Source: Tsukamurella pulmonis (GTDB lineage: Bacteria > Actinomycetota > Actinomycetes > Mycobacteriales > Mycobacteriaceae). From it: a stretch of DNA of 64,000 bases. Made by a program: the position numbers and the translations under genes. The stretch spans positions 124,001-188,000 of the forward strand of contig NZ_FNLF01000002.1 in the NCBI RefSeq assembly GCF_900103175.1, read 5' to 3'. Below, one piece after another: positions 8,239 to 17,262 of this stretch. The notes below the pieces were generated by a model that was given only the letters and a program-made list of their open reading frames with translations, made no database searches and was not told the origin of the DNA. The first letter of the stretch is position 1, and each line of letters begins with the position of its first letter.

Positions 8239-8514
8239 GATCTGTCTCCCATCGATGTAATTACTTGCATGGAATCTTGCCTAACGTGGTACAGTTCTCA
8301 GCAAGACAACACGCCGTGACCTGCAGAATTGGCCAAACCGTCTCGCCTCGCTCTCGCGAGCGAGACGGACGTCACATCAGTCACTTGCGTTTCGGATGGA
8401 GATAACCGCGTCGGGCAGAAAGTCGCAGTTCACACGGTGTTTCTGCGCAGATTTCGGCTGTTACCGCGATAGCGTGGAACGCAGGGATCGATCGAGGATA
8501 TGGAGGCGATCTGG
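8239..8514. promoter_or_regulatory. Divergent promoter region of the mobile module
   Basis: This 276-bp gap separates the minus-strand module genes from the plus-strand HTH-ImmA gene. It is richer in A/T than its flanks (for example 8256-8300) and contains a strong inverted repeat at 8339-8367. It is the natural site for regulation by the HTH proteins encoded on both sides; no exact -35/-10 pair is claimed. Confidence 0.5.
8339..8367. repeat. Inverted repeat (hairpin or operator)
   Basis: The arms CGTCTCGC (8339-8346) and GCGAGACG (8360-8367) pair perfectly. The stem continues inward with TCG/CGA after a single bulged base. It lies between two divergent genes, so an operator is as likely as a transcript hairpin. 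Confidence 0.6.
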
Positions 8515-9615
8515 GTGACGGCACTCTTCTCGCAGGCCGAGGCGAACCCGGTGATGGTTGCGCTGACACGACTGGCGCACGGCTGGTCGAAGAAGCGGCT
8601 CGCTGAGGAGGCCGGGATCTCCGGATCGCACGTCACCCGGGTCGAGGCTGGCGCTCTGCCGCTGGCAGGTAAGGCGCTCGACGATTACGCCCGGGCGTTG
8701 CAATGCCCGGTCGAGGCGCTGTGCGTCGCGTTCGAGCGCTCACCTGCGCAGGGCACGCACTTCCGCGCCAACGCCACCACAGCGGAGTGGAAACGTGACC
8801 GCGTCTGGGCGCGCGCCAACCTGGTCGCGATGCGGCTAGGCCGGGTCGTCGCCCACACCGATCTCGATCCGGAACTGGCGCTGCCCGATCTCGACCCCGG
8901 GGACTACGCCGCCGATCTCGGCGAAATCACGGTCGCGCAAGTCCTGCGCCGGCTCTGGCGCATCGCCGGCCCCATCCGGTCGATGACCGAACTGCTGGAA
9001 GCGGCCGGGGTCTTCGTCGTCGTCGAGGACTTCCACGACCGCGAGATCGACGCGGTCACCCTACGCGCCACCGCGCATCACCCGCACCTGGTGTACGTCA
9101 ACGCCGCACTACCGCCGGACCGGATGCGCATGACCCTCGCGCACGAACTCGGGCACCTGGTGATGGATGCGATGACCCTGGTCAGCCCCACCGAAACCGA
9201 GCGACGGGCAAATGTCTTCGCCGCCGAGTTCCTCGCCCCGGTCGACGACATCGGCCCGGCGCTGGACCGGGTCTCGACCCGGACCGTGCACGAGCTCGAC
9301 GAGCTGCGCCTGGACTGGGGCGTGAGCGAGTCCTCGCTCGTTGTCCGAGCACGCGAGCGCGGCGTGCTCTCCGACCGGCAGTACCGGGCGATGTTCCGAC
9401 TACTCAACGAAACCGGCCGGATGTACGGCACCCGGCCCGGTGTCCCGACCGAGACACCCGAGCTCGCCCGCGATGTTCTCGCCCAGCTCGCCACCGACGG
9501 ATACAGCACCACCGAGCTCGACGCCCTGACACTGCTCACCGCCGAGAACCGCACCAGCCTGTTCGGCGCACCCGAGGGTGCCACCGCCGGCAGCCGTCAC
9601 CTGACCGTCGTCTAA
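8515..9615 (+). CDS. XRE helix-turn-helix fused to ImmA/IrrE zinc metallopeptidase, second copy
   Basis: The protein has 366 residues from GTG 8515, which has GGAGG at 8502-8506 eight bases upstream and is preferred to ATG 8500. An N-terminal XRE domain (SKKRLAEEAGISGSHVTRVE) is followed by an ImmA/IrrE domain with HELGH at about 210-214 and a downstream Glu-rich helix (ERRANVFAAEFLAP) that supplies the third zinc ligand in this family. It is related in layout to the minus-strand copy at 5674-6918 but clearly divergent in sequence. It is transcribed away from the module genes, as expected for a regulator sharing the promoter region. It may act by cleaving a repressor after a stress signal; its target is unknown. 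Confidence 0.85.
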   Translation: MTALFSQAEANPVMVALTRLAHGWSKKRLAEEAGISGSHVTRVEAGALPLAGKALDDYARALQCPVEALCVAFERSPAQGTHFRANATTAEWKRDRVWARANLVAMRLGRVVAHTDLDPELALPDLDPGDYAADLGEITVAQVLRRLWRIAGPIRSMTELLEAAGVFVVVEDFHDREIDAVTLRATAHHPHLVYVNAALPPDRMRMTLAHELGHLVMDAMTLVSPTETERRANVFAAEFLAPVDDIGPALDRVSTRTVHELDELRLDWGVSESSLVVRARERGVLSDRQYRAMFRLLNETGRMYGTRPGVPTETPELARDVLAQLATDGYSTTELDALTLLTAENRTSLFGAPEGATAGSRHLTVV

Positions 9616-9635
9616 CAGCGCGGGGGACGCCAGGG

Positions 9636-9983
9636 ATGTCACGGTGGGGCTGGAACAGCAAGGACGCGGTCAAAGACCACCACTGGCGCGTCCCGCACGG
9701 GTCGAACAAGGCAGTGCAGGCCAAAGAGCAGGACGACGCCGCAGGCGGCCGCCACAACCGTGCCATCCGCACCGCACCGAACGCGCTGGGGCGGGTGGTC
9801 CTCCGGTGCCAGTACCGGCGCCTGTACGCGGAGCTGCGGTGGACCGATGCGACGAGGAAGCACGCCGAGTACCTCGGCGAGATGACCTGGCACAGCCGCG
9901 CCGACAACCTCGCCGCCGCCTGGCGCGAAGCACACGCCCGCGGTCTTACGACCAAGTCCTGCGACCGTCATCCAGTTATTTAA
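9636..9983 (+). CDS. Small basic hypothetical protein (115 residues)
   Basis: The frame starts at ATG 9636, 20 bp after the second HTH-ImmA gene, so the two are probably cotranscribed. The product is basic and rich in Trp, Arg and His (SRWGWNSKDAVKDHHWRVPH), with a helical C-terminal half. No family is recognised. Only a weak GGGG-type ribosome-binding site precedes it. Confidence 0.5.
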   Translation: MSRWGWNSKDAVKDHHWRVPHGSNKAVQAKEQDDAAGGRHNRAIRTAPNALGRVVLRCQYRRLYAELRWTDATRKHAEYLGEMTWHSRADNLAAAWREAHARGLTTKSCDRHPVI

Positions 9984-10091
9984 TCTGTCGATCTTACGGT
10001 GTGCGTTATCAGATAGCGAGCTGGGTGTGGGGCCGACGGGCCGCGTGCCGACCGTTATGTTTCGTCGTCATGCGGGCGCAGTGGATTCGGG

Positions 10092-13000
10092 TCACCCGTG
10101 TTTGCCTGGCCACCAGCTCGCTGGTCCGGCCAGGGTGGCGATTGCGGGTACGACGATCGTTCGGACGACGAAGGTGTCGAGGAGTAGTCCGACACCGATG
10201 ATGAGGCCGACCTGGGTCATGATGGCGATCGAGCCGACCATCAGTCCGAACATGCTTGCCGCGAAGATGAGGCCGGCGGAGGTGATGACGGAGCCGGTGT
10301 TGGTGACGGTTCGTAGGACTCCGATGCGAATGCTGCGGTGGGATTCCTCACGCAGCCTGGAGATCAACAGCATGTTGTAGTCGGCGCCGACGGCGACGAG
10401 CACGATGAACGCGAGAAGCGGTACAGGCCAGGCAATCTCGGTGCGAAGGATGCATTGGAAGATCACCACCCCCACGCCGAGGGCTGCAGCGTAGTTCAGG
10501 ATAACGGTTCCCAGCAGGTAAAGCGGTGCAATGAGCGCTCGGAGTAGTGCGATCAGGATGATGCCGACGATGATGAGGGTGGCCAGGGCGAGTAGCCGGA
10601 AATCGTGGCTGAGCAGGCGTTGCAGGTCGGCGTTGATGGCGGGGAATCCCGCTAGCGACACCGATGCGTTCTGCAGGGCGGTGTTGGGTCTCGCTGTCTG
10701 GGCTGCGGTGGTGATGGCGTTGGTGAGTTCAATCGCCTGGCTGCTGTAGGGATCGGCGTCGGTTTGGATGGCATAGCGCACTGTCCGCCCGTCTGGAGAG
10801 ACGAATTGTGCAGCAACGTCGGAAAACTTTTGGTTGACGAACGCGTCAGGCGGTAGGTAGAAACCCGTGGCGGCGTCCGAGCCGCGGGTTTCGCGGGCGG
10901 TGGTCTGTAGTTGCGCGGCAAGGGTGGCCATCCCGGCGAACTGTTGCAGGTTGCTGTCGACGAGTGCGGCGACTCCCCCGGCAATCGCGCGGGAGCCAGC
11001 AGCGAGTTGACTCACCCCGTTCTGAAGCTGGGCGAGTTGTGCGGGGAGGTCGCGCGCGGTGACAGCACCCAGCGTTGTGTCCAATGTGTCCACTGCGGCG
11101 GTGAGTTGCGCGGTGATGGTGGTGATGGGTGTGCCGAGGTTGCCCAGTTGCCCGGAGAGAGCGCCGATTTGGAGGAGGAAGTTGGAATCCCGCAGTGTGC
11201 CCAGGGTCCGGAGTTGCTGTTGGACGGCGGCGCACTGAGGGATCGGGGCGCACCAGGGAGCGTTGTCGAGCAAGGGCCGCACGGCGGTCACGAGACTCAA
11301 GGCGTCGGATGCCTGCCTTGCCGCGGTGGCCAATTGCGGTGCCTGCCCAATGAGTTGGTCGAGTGCGGGTGCGGTTGTGCGGAGTTGACCGAGCAGTGGT
11401 CGGTATTGCTGGATCTGTTGTCCCGCGGTCGTGGCCTGGTCGAGAATTCGCAACAGCGGTGTCAGGTTGGCGCGGATCTGGCTGTCGAGCGTGGCAAGGC
11501 CGGTCGCGAGTTGGTCGGCGCCATCTCGAAGTTGGAACAGGTCGCCAGTGCGTGATCGGCCGTCACTGACTGCCGCGGCGAGTCGGTCACCGATCTGTCC
11601 GTTCTGCCACGACAGCTGGGCTTGTTCGAGGCGGCTGCCGGTGGGTCGGGTCACGCCGACAACCCGGGTCACTCCCGGGACTTGCGCGACGCGTGATGCC
11701 AGGTCGTCGAGGTCAGCCAGCCCTTTCGCGGTACGCATGTCGTTCGGGGATTGGATCACGAGGAATTCCGGGACGGTAGTGTTGGTCGGGAAGTGCCGGT
11801 CGAGCAGTGCGTAACCCTCGTTACTGTCAGTGGTGGCGGGTTGTCCGCTGCGGTCGTCGTAGGTGATGGTGATGCCCAACGCCACTGCGCCGAGGGCGAG
11901 CAGAGCGACGAGTGTCATAGCCAGTAGCGAGGCGGGGCGCCGTACGACGAGTACCGCGATGCGGTTCCAGTAGCGCCGCGTCAGGTCCGCGCGGGGTGCA
12001 CCCCACCCGAGGTGGGAGGCGGCGTGCAGGACCGGCGGTAGCAGGGTGACCGTGGCGAGGAACCCGATGACGATCGCGATCGCACATGCCGGCCCGAGAG
12101 TGGAGAAGACGCTCAGTTTTCCGAACACCATCGCCAGGAACGCCAGGGCGACGGTTGCGGCGGAGGCGAGGATGACGCGCCCGATCGTAGCGGTGGCGTC
12201 GATGAGCGCAGGTGCGTGCTCGGCGCCCGACCGTAATCGCTCGTGGTAGCGGCTGATGAAGAAGACCGTGTAGTCGACGCCGGCACCGAGCAGGATCACC
12301 GTCATGAACGCGACGGTGAACTGTGAAACGGGCATTCCGAACTCGCCCAACGCTGACACCACACCGCGACCCACCCCGAGGCTGATCCCGATCACCAGCA
12401 GGGGTACGAGCGCGGTGAACAGCGACCGGTAGACCACCAGCAGGATGAACGCGATCAGCAGAACCGTGGCCATGGTGATCACCACAAGGTCCTTTTCGGC
12501 CGTGACGATCTGATCGCTGAAGGTGGCGGTGGGCCCGGTGACGTGTACGGTTGTACCGGTGCCGGAGAACGAATGATAGGCGAGGTCGCGCACGGAATCC
12601 AAGGCGCGAGTCGCGGCGGGGCCGCCCAGCGTTCCGGTCAGCCCCACCGGCAGGTACCAGGCCGTCCCGTCGCGGCTCACCGCCTGCGACGCCGTCGTCG
12701 GATCCCCCACCAGGTCACGGACGGAAGCGACATCGGCGGTGGCGCCACGAAGTTTCTGAACAAGCTCGTCGTAGCGTACGCGCACCGTCGGGGTGAGGCC
12801 GCCACGGTTCTCCATGGCGATGAAAACCGTTGTCTTGGCGCCTTTCTCCCCGAACGCCGTACCCATCCGGTCGAAAGCCTGAAATGACGGCACTCCCGCA
12901 GGGATCGGATCGACCGATTGTTGGCGCACGACTGTCTCGAGCTGCGGGAACGCCAGCGCCAGCACCACACCCACCGCGAGCCACGCGCCGACGACGACAA

Positions 13001-13097
13001 CCTTGTGCGCTAGCGCGTACCGAGCCACCCGCGCAAGCGTGGCGCTGTATTCCGCGCGTTCTGACCGCGCGCCAGCCGATCGCCGGTGCACCACCAT
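10092..13097 (-). CDS. MMPL/RND-family transporter, complete (1001 residues)
   Basis: This is a full-length MMPL protein. A first membrane helix (VVVVGAWLAVGVVLALAF) is followed by an extracytoplasmic loop and a six-helix block with GAGVDYTVFFISRYHERL. A long periplasmic domain of about 370 residues with helical repeats comes next, and then the second helix block, containing VAVGADYNMLLISRLREES. The two Asp-Tyr motifs are the expected proton-relay sites. ATG 13097 is chosen because AGGAG lies eight bases upstream; the frame also allows GTG 13106. A perfect palindrome (13139-13153) lies in the promoter and the tetR gene is immediately upstream in the same direction. The substrate is probably a lipid, drug or solvent-derived compound; neighbouring lipid-metabolism genes favour a lipid. 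Confidence 0.93.
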   Translation of the reverse strand: MVVHRRSAGARSERAEYSATLARVARYALAHKVVVVGAWLAVGVVLALAFPQLETVVRQQSVDPIPAGVPSFQAFDRMGTAFGEKGAKTTVFIAMENRGGLTPTVRVRYDELVQKLRGATADVASVRDLVGDPTTASQAVSRDGTAWYLPVGLTGTLGGPAATRALDSVRDLAYHSFSGTGTTVHVTGPTATFSDQIVTAEKDLVVITMATVLLIAFILLVVYRSLFTALVPLLVIGISLGVGRGVVSALGEFGMPVSQFTVAFMTVILLGAGVDYTVFFISRYHERLRSGAEHAPALIDATATIGRVILASAATVALAFLAMVFGKLSVFSTLGPACAIAIVIGFLATVTLLPPVLHAASHLGWGAPRADLTRRYWNRIAVLVVRRPASLLAMTLVALLALGAVALGITITYDDRSGQPATTDSNEGYALLDRHFPTNTTVPEFLVIQSPNDMRTAKGLADLDDLASRVAQVPGVTRVVGVTRPTGSRLEQAQLSWQNGQIGDRLAAAVSDGRSRTGDLFQLRDGADQLATGLATLDSQIRANLTPLLRILDQATTAGQQIQQYRPLLGQLRTTAPALDQLIGQAPQLATAARQASDALSLVTAVRPLLDNAPWCAPIPQCAAVQQQLRTLGTLRDSNFLLQIGALSGQLGNLGTPITTITAQLTAAVDTLDTTLGAVTARDLPAQLAQLQNGVSQLAAGSRAIAGGVAALVDSNLQQFAGMATLAAQLQTTARETRGSDAATGFYLPPDAFVNQKFSDVAAQFVSPDGRTVRYAIQTDADPYSSQAIELTNAITTAAQTARPNTALQNASVSLAGFPAINADLQRLLSHDFRLLALATLIIVGIILIALLRALIAPLYLLGTVILNYAAALGVGVVIFQCILRTEIAWPVPLLAFIVLVAVGADYNMLLISRLREESHRSIRIGVLRTVTNTGSVITSAGLIFAASMFGLMVGSIAIMTQVGLIIGVGLLLDTFVVRTIVVPAIATLAGPASWWPGKHG

Positions 13098-13138
13098 CAA
13101 CACCACTCCTGCCGAAACGGAACTACCTGGATCGGTAC

Positions 13139-13153
13139 GCTACATGATGTAGC
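13139..13153. promoter_or_regulatory. TetR-type operator upstream of the MMPL gene
   Basis: GCTACATGATGTAGC is a perfect 15-bp palindrome with one central base. It lies between tetR and the MMPL start codon, 42 bp upstream of that codon. A related palindrome precedes tetR. Confidence 0.65.
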
Positions 13154-13208
13154 GAAAAGCGGTGGCGCGGTCGCTCGTCTTCGGACTCGGCGTGGACCGT
13201 GCGAGCGG

Positions 13209-13823
13209 TCAGGGCATGCGGCGATGCGCCGTCAGGAAGTCGTCGACGATGCGGCGGCGGTCATCGGCGTCGACGGCCCGGATGCCGGTGATTTTGGCGA
13301 AGATCAGCGGTCCGACGAGCTGGGTGATGGCCAGGGTCAGGTCGAAATCGTCGAGCTCGTCGACGGCACTGGCACTGGTGAGCAATCGGTCGAACGGTTC
13401 GCGGTAGTGATCGACCACCCGCGCACGCAGTGGGGCCAGGGCGTTGCTCTGCTCGCCGGCCCGTTCGGGCACCATCGCCAACCACGCGACCGTGGTGACC
13501 TGCAGCGGCGCCTGTTCGATGACGTCCGCCTGACGATCCATCAACCGGATCAAGTCCTCGCGCACCGACCCCGAGAGTTCGTGGCGATCGGCCTGGGGCA
13601 GCAAACGCTCGAAGGCAGCGGCGACCAGGTCGGTGGTACTGCCAAAGTGCCGGTAGAGGGTTGTGCGGGCAACCCTGGACAAGCTGGTGACCGCCTCGAC
13701 GGTGACAGCCTCCACTCCCCCTCTGCGCAGCAACACCGCCGTGGCGTCGAGTAGACGGTTCCTGGAACGAACCCGCCGCGGATCGACGTCGTCGAGGCCA
13801 TCGATGCTCACCGCTACCCGCAT
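13209..13823 (-). CDS. TetR/AcrR-family transcriptional repressor
   Basis: The N-terminal TetR HTH is clear (RLLDATAVLLRRGGVEAVTVEAVTSLSRVARTTLYRHFG in pieces; recognition helix ARTTLYRHFGST), with a ligand-binding helical domain behind it. ATG 13823 is chosen (MRVAVSIDGL), with AGCGAGAAGA just upstream; a GTG 12 bases downstream is also possible. The gene lies between the MMPL gene and the divergent thioesterase gene, with perfect palindromes on both sides (13139-13153 and 13874-13888), so it probably represses both. The ligand is unknown; a fatty acid or alkane-derived molecule would fit the neighbourhood. Confidence 0.88.
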   Translation of the reverse strand: MRVAVSIDGLDDVDPRRVRSRNRLLDATAVLLRRGGVEAVTVEAVTSLSRVARTTLYRHFGSTTDLVAAAFERLLPQADRHELSGSVREDLIRLMDRQADVIEQAPLQVTTVAWLAMVPERAGEQSNALAPLRARVVDHYREPFDRLLTSASAVDELDDFDLTLAITQLVGPLIFAKITGIRAVDADDRRRIVDDFLTAHRRMP

Positions 13824-13873
13824 TCTTCTCGCTGTTGGTCCACGTATGTGGCATCCTGCCAACGATACCGTCA

Positions 13874-13888
13874 GTAGCGGTCCGCTAC
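13874..13888. promoter_or_regulatory. TetR-type operator between tetR and thioesterase
   Basis: GTAGCGGTCCGCTAC is a perfect 15-bp palindrome with one central base in the 93-bp divergent intergenic region. Like the site at 13139-13153 it is built from GTAGC/GCTAC half-sites, though the half-sites face the other way. Confidence 0.6.
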
Positions 13889-13916
13889 CGGCACGAGCAT
13901 CGATTCGAGGACTGTG

Positions 13917-14393
13917 ATGTCAGCACCCAGCAGACTGCCCGCGCACTCCCCATCGTGCATGGGCTGCGGGCCGGAAAATGCCAGCGGCCTGCAGCTCGAG
14001 GTCTACCGCGACGAGGACCGAGTCTTTGCAGATCACTCCTTCACCGAAAAGCATTCCGGTGGACCAGGTCTGGCGCATGGAGGGGCCATCTCGGCCGCGT
14101 GCGACGACATCATGGGATTTACGCTGTGGATCGCCGGCACCCCGGCCGTCACGCGCACGTTGACGGTCAAGTACCGCCGACCGGTACCCCTCCACGTACC
14201 AGTACGCCTCACGGCGTGGATCGACGAGGACGCCGATCACACCCTGCACATCGGGGCGAGCGGGACCGTGGAGGGCGAGACCTACTTTTCCGCCACTAGC
14301 GAGTTCGTGAAAGTCGATCTCACGCACTTCGCGCGCTACGCCGACACCTCCACGGTAGACAGCTTTTTCGTCAATTTCCTCCGCGCGGACTGA
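13917..14393 (+). CDS. PaaI/hotdog-fold thioesterase (4HBT superfamily)
   Basis: The 158-residue protein has a hotdog-fold signature: GLAHGGAISAACDDIMGF (the HGG...D region of PaaI-like thioesterases), then TLTVKYRRPVPL and a beta-rich C-terminus. An N-terminal CMGCGPENASGL motif is also typical of this branch. ATG 13917 has GAGG at 13907-13910. Such enzymes hydrolyse acyl-CoA or acyl-ACP. The gene is divergent from tetR and convergent with the AraC gene, ending 5 bp before its stop, and lies beside the CYP153 operon, so it may release an oxidised fatty acyl chain; the substrate is inferred. Confidence 0.88.
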   Translation: MSAPSRLPAHSPSCMGCGPENASGLQLEVYRDEDRVFADHSFTEKHSGGPGLAHGGAISAACDDIMGFTLWIAGTPAVTRTLTVKYRRPVPLHVPVRLTAWIDEDADHTLHIGASGTVEGETYFSATSEFVKVDLTHFARYADTSTVDSFFVNFLRAD

Positions 14394-14398
14394 CCTGC

Positions 14399-15424
14399 TC
14401 AGATGCCCGGCGCTGCCCGCTGATTCGACGGTGCGCGGCGGAACTGAGTCGGGGAGCACCCGACCCACCGTGTAAATGCATGGGAGAAACTGGCGACCTC
14501 GGAGTACCCCAGTTCTGCGGCTATCTCGCCGACACTGATGCCGGGATCCAGCAGTCGCGCGGTGGCTCGTTCTTGGGCGAACTGCTGCCGCAGGCGACGC
14601 AGGGTGGTGCCCTCGGCGTGCAGGCGTCGCTTGAGTGTGCTCACCGATGTCGCCAGCTCCGCCGCGATACGAGCGCCGTCAGCGCGCGCAGGGTCAGCAT
14701 CGAACTGTGCGCGGACCAGCTGCGTGTAGGAATTGGGCCTGCGCTGTTCGTAGACGCGTCGAAGCTCGGCGATACCGATCCGGTAGGCCACGGGGTCGGA
14801 GAAGCGGCACACGTCGTAGAGCACGGCAGCCGGTATATGCACGAACGCCGCGCGCGCGTCGAAAAGGATCCGATGGCCGATCTCACCCACGACGATCAGG
14901 TCTGCCGGCGCCTGGCATGTCAGATGAAGCTCCACGGAGGGGACGGCACCGGCGAGCATGTCCACCAACCGCAGGACAGCCAGACCACCGTAGGTGACGG
15001 CGAGACAATCGGTGCCGGGGCTATCTGTGCGCCCGGCCAGAGCGATCGTCAGTCCAGAGTCTCCGTGCTGGAACTCGGTGCTCAGCGCGGTCGATATCAG
15101 GGGCAAGAACCGAAGCAGTTGAACAACTTCGAGGACGGAACCCGCACTGACCAGCGGCAAACTGAGGGGGCCGAAAGAGGTCAGCTGGGCGTGCTCGGCG
15201 AACGCCACGCCCAACCGGAATCCCTGCTGGGCGTCCATCGCCGGATACACCTCGTGAAACCACCGGACAGGCACTTGGCCCTGTCGCGCAATGACGACCG
15301 CGAGATCGACGCCCTCGCGGGCCATGATGCGTCCGAACGCTCGCGTCTCCGCCGCGCCCAGGGCACCGCTGTCGAGGAGCTGCGCGAACGCTAGCGGCGG
15401 TATCCCCAACTCGACAAGGCTCAC
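14399..15424 (-). CDS. AraC-family regulator of the CYP153 operon (CypR-like)
   Basis: The protein has an N-terminal arabinose-binding-like domain (Arabinose_bd type) and a C-terminal AraC double HTH (VSTLKRRLHAEGTTLRRLRQ and ISVGEIAAELGYSEVASFSH, then GCSPTQFRR). GTG 15424 gives 341 residues, beginning VSLVELGIPPLAFAQLLDSG, the usual N-terminus for this family; a longer frame from 15490 would overlap the divergent promoter. It is divergent from the ferredoxin-CYP153-reductase operon. In Dietzia a similarly placed AraC protein (CypR) activates the alkane-induced CYP153 operon, so the same role is inferred here. Confidence 0.88.
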   Translation of the reverse strand: MSLVELGIPPLAFAQLLDSGALGAAETRAFGRIMAREGVDLAVVIARQGQVPVRWFHEVYPAMDAQQGFRLGVAFAEHAQLTSFGPLSLPLVSAGSVLEVVQLLRFLPLISTALSTEFQHGDSGLTIALAGRTDSPGTDCLAVTYGGLAVLRLVDMLAGAVPSVELHLTCQAPADLIVVGEIGHRILFDARAAFVHIPAAVLYDVCRFSDPVAYRIGIAELRRVYEQRRPNSYTQLVRAQFDADPARADGARIAAELATSVSTLKRRLHAEGTTLRRLRQQFAQERATARLLDPGISVGEIAAELGYSEVASFSHAFTRWVGCSPTQFRRAPSNQRAAPGI

Positions 15425-15523
15425 ATGAGCCAATTTAACAAGACATCGCGACGTCCGAGCCTGGATCAAGCACATCTGCCGCGTGCACACTCACCTCTAC
15501 GACCCACGAACAAGGAGGTGGCC
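15425..15523. promoter_or_regulatory. Divergent promoter between the AraC regulator and the CYP153 operon
   Basis: This 99-bp gap separates the regulator from the ferredoxin gene. It includes an A/T-rich patch near 15430-15445 and ends with AAGGAGG at 15512-15518, a strong ribosome-binding site for the ferredoxin. An AraC-binding site is expected here, but no repeat was identified with confidence. Confidence 0.5.
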
Positions 15524-15844
15524 ATGGCCACGATCACTTACGTGACCCACGACGGCGAGGACTACCCCGCGCCGGTGACGCCCGGCAGGTCACTGATGCA
15601 GATTGCAGTCGACGAGGCGATACCGGGGATCGATGGCGACTGTGGCGGTGAGGCGGCATGCGGAACGTGCCACGTCGTCGTCGACAGCGCGTGGATCGAC
15701 ACCGTCGGACACAGCACAGACGTCGAAGAAGGCATGTTGAGTATGCACCCCGAACGTGAGGCCAACTCGCGACTGGCCTGCCAGATGACCGCCAACAACG
15801 AGTGGGACGGTCTGACCGTTCGCCTTCCCGAGTTCCAGTTGTGA
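15524..15844 (+). CDS. [2Fe-2S] ferredoxin of putidaredoxin type
   Basis: The 106-residue protein carries the cluster ligands C-x5-C-x2-C in GDCGGEAACGTCHVVV and the fourth Cys in RLACQM, the pattern of putidaredoxin and adrenodoxin, which pass electrons from a flavoprotein reductase to a P450. The start at ATG 15524 has AAGGAGG five bases upstream. It is the first gene of the operon, 26 bp before the P450 gene, and its electron partners follow directly, so it is almost certainly the redox carrier of that P450. Confidence 0.95.
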   Translation: MATITYVTHDGEDYPAPVTPGRSLMQIAVDEAIPGIDGDCGGEAACGTCHVVVDSAWIDTVGHSTDVEEGMLSMHPEREANSRLACQMTANNEWDGLTVRLPEFQL

Positions 15845-15870
15845 ACGTCTAAAGCGAAAGAGCAACATCT

Positions 15871-17262
15871 ATGAGCATCTCAACTGCCCTCGCCGACAAA
15901 GCGCAGTCCATGATCCCGATCGATCTACAAATCCGTGGCGCCCACGTCTATGACAAGGCCCGCCGGATCGTCACCCGAACCGACGGCAAAAAGATCTTCA
16001 CCGAGACCCCCATCCCGCCTGTCGAGGAAGTCGAACTCACCGACATCGATCTGAGCAACCCATTCCTCTACCGACAGGGCAGGTGGCGGTCCTACTTCGA
16101 GCGTGTGCGCAATGAGGCGCCCGTTCACTTCCAGCCCCGCAGTCCCTTCGGGCCGTTCTGGTCGGTCACTCGACATGCCGACATCATCGCTGTCGACAAG
16201 AACCACGACGCGTTCTCCGCCGAACCGTTCATCATCATCGGTCGGCCGCCCCGCTTCATGGACATCGCGATGTTCATCGCCATGGACCCGCCGCGGCACG
16301 ACAAGCAGCGCGCCGCCGTCCAGGGAGTCGTCGCACCGAAGAACCTGCGCGAGATGGAGGGCCTCATCCGGTCGCGCGTCCGGGAAGTCCTCGACGAGCT
16401 ACCGCTCGACGAACCGTTCGACTGGGTCCAGACCGTGTCGGTCGAACTGACCGCGCGGATGCTCGCGACATTGCTCGACTACCCCTACGAGCAGCGCCAC
16501 AAACTCGTCCAGTGGTCGGATCTGGCCACGTCGATGGAGCAGGCCAACGGCGGACCATCAGACAACGACAAAGTTTTCCGCGAGATGGTCGCGATGGCAC
16601 AGGGCTTGAGTGCGCTATGGCGAGACAAGGCCGCGCGGACCGCGGCAGGCGAGGAGCCTGGTTTCGACCTCATCACCATGCTGCAGAGCAACGAGGACAC
16701 CAAAGACCTTCTCGACGACAGCCCCATGGAGTTCCTCGGGAACCTCGTGCTGCTGATCGTCGGCGGCAACGACACCACCCGCAACTCGATGAGCGGCGGA
16801 GTGCTGGCTCTCAACGAGTATCCCGACCAGTTCGAGAAACTCAAAGCCAATCCGGACCTGATCCCCAACGCGGTGTCGGAGATCATCCGGTGGCAAACCC
16901 CCCTGGCGTACATGCGCCGGGTCGCCAAGAAGGACGTGATGCTCAACGGTCAGTTCATCCGCAAAGGCGACAAAGTCGTCATGTGGTACGCCTCCGGCAA
17001 CCGCGACGAGCGAGTGTTCGACCGCCCGGACGAGCTCATCATCGATCGGTCCAACGCTCGCAACCACATCGCGTTCGGTTTCGGCGTGCACCGTTGCATG
17101 GGAAACCGCCTGGCCGAATTGCAGTTGCGCATTCTCTGGGAAGAACTCCTCGAGCGCTTCGACGACATCGCGGTGGTCGGTGATCCGGAGTACGTGCAGT
17201 CCAACTTCGTTCGTGGGATCAGCAAGATGATGGTCCGTCTGACTCCCAAGCAGGAGACGTGA
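15871..17262 (+). CDS. Cytochrome P450 of CYP153 type, probable alkane/fatty-acid terminal hydroxylase
   Basis: The 463-residue protein has all P450 marks: I-helix GGNDTT (298-303), ExxR at 337-340 (SEIIRW) and the haem loop FGFGVHRCMGNRLAE with Cys409. The sequences around these motifs (LVLLIVGGNDTTRNSM, RWQTPLAYMRR, GNRLAELQLRILWEE) match what is known of CYP153 enzymes, which oxidise medium-chain alkanes or fatty acids at the terminal carbon. AAAGCGAAAGAG precedes ATG 15871. The gene lies between its ferredoxin and reductase genes, the typical class I operon. Chain-length preference cannot be read from sequence. Confidence 0.93.
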   Translation: MSISTALADKAQSMIPIDLQIRGAHVYDKARRIVTRTDGKKIFTETPIPPVEEVELTDIDLSNPFLYRQGRWRSYFERVRNEAPVHFQPRSPFGPFWSVTRHADIIAVDKNHDAFSAEPFIIIGRPPRFMDIAMFIAMDPPRHDKQRAAVQGVVAPKNLREMEGLIRSRVREVLDELPLDEPFDWVQTVSVELTARMLATLLDYPYEQRHKLVQWSDLATSMEQANGGPSDNDKVFREMVAMAQGLSALWRDKAARTAAGEEPGFDLITMLQSNEDTKDLLDDSPMEFLGNLVLLIVGGNDTTRNSMSGGVLALNEYPDQFEKLKANPDLIPNAVSEIIRWQTPLAYMRRVAKKDVMLNGQFIRKGDKVVMWYASGNRDERVFDRPDELIIDRSNARNHIAFGFGVHRCMGNRLAELQLRILWEELLERFDDIAVVGDPEYVQSNFVRGISKMMVRLTPKQET

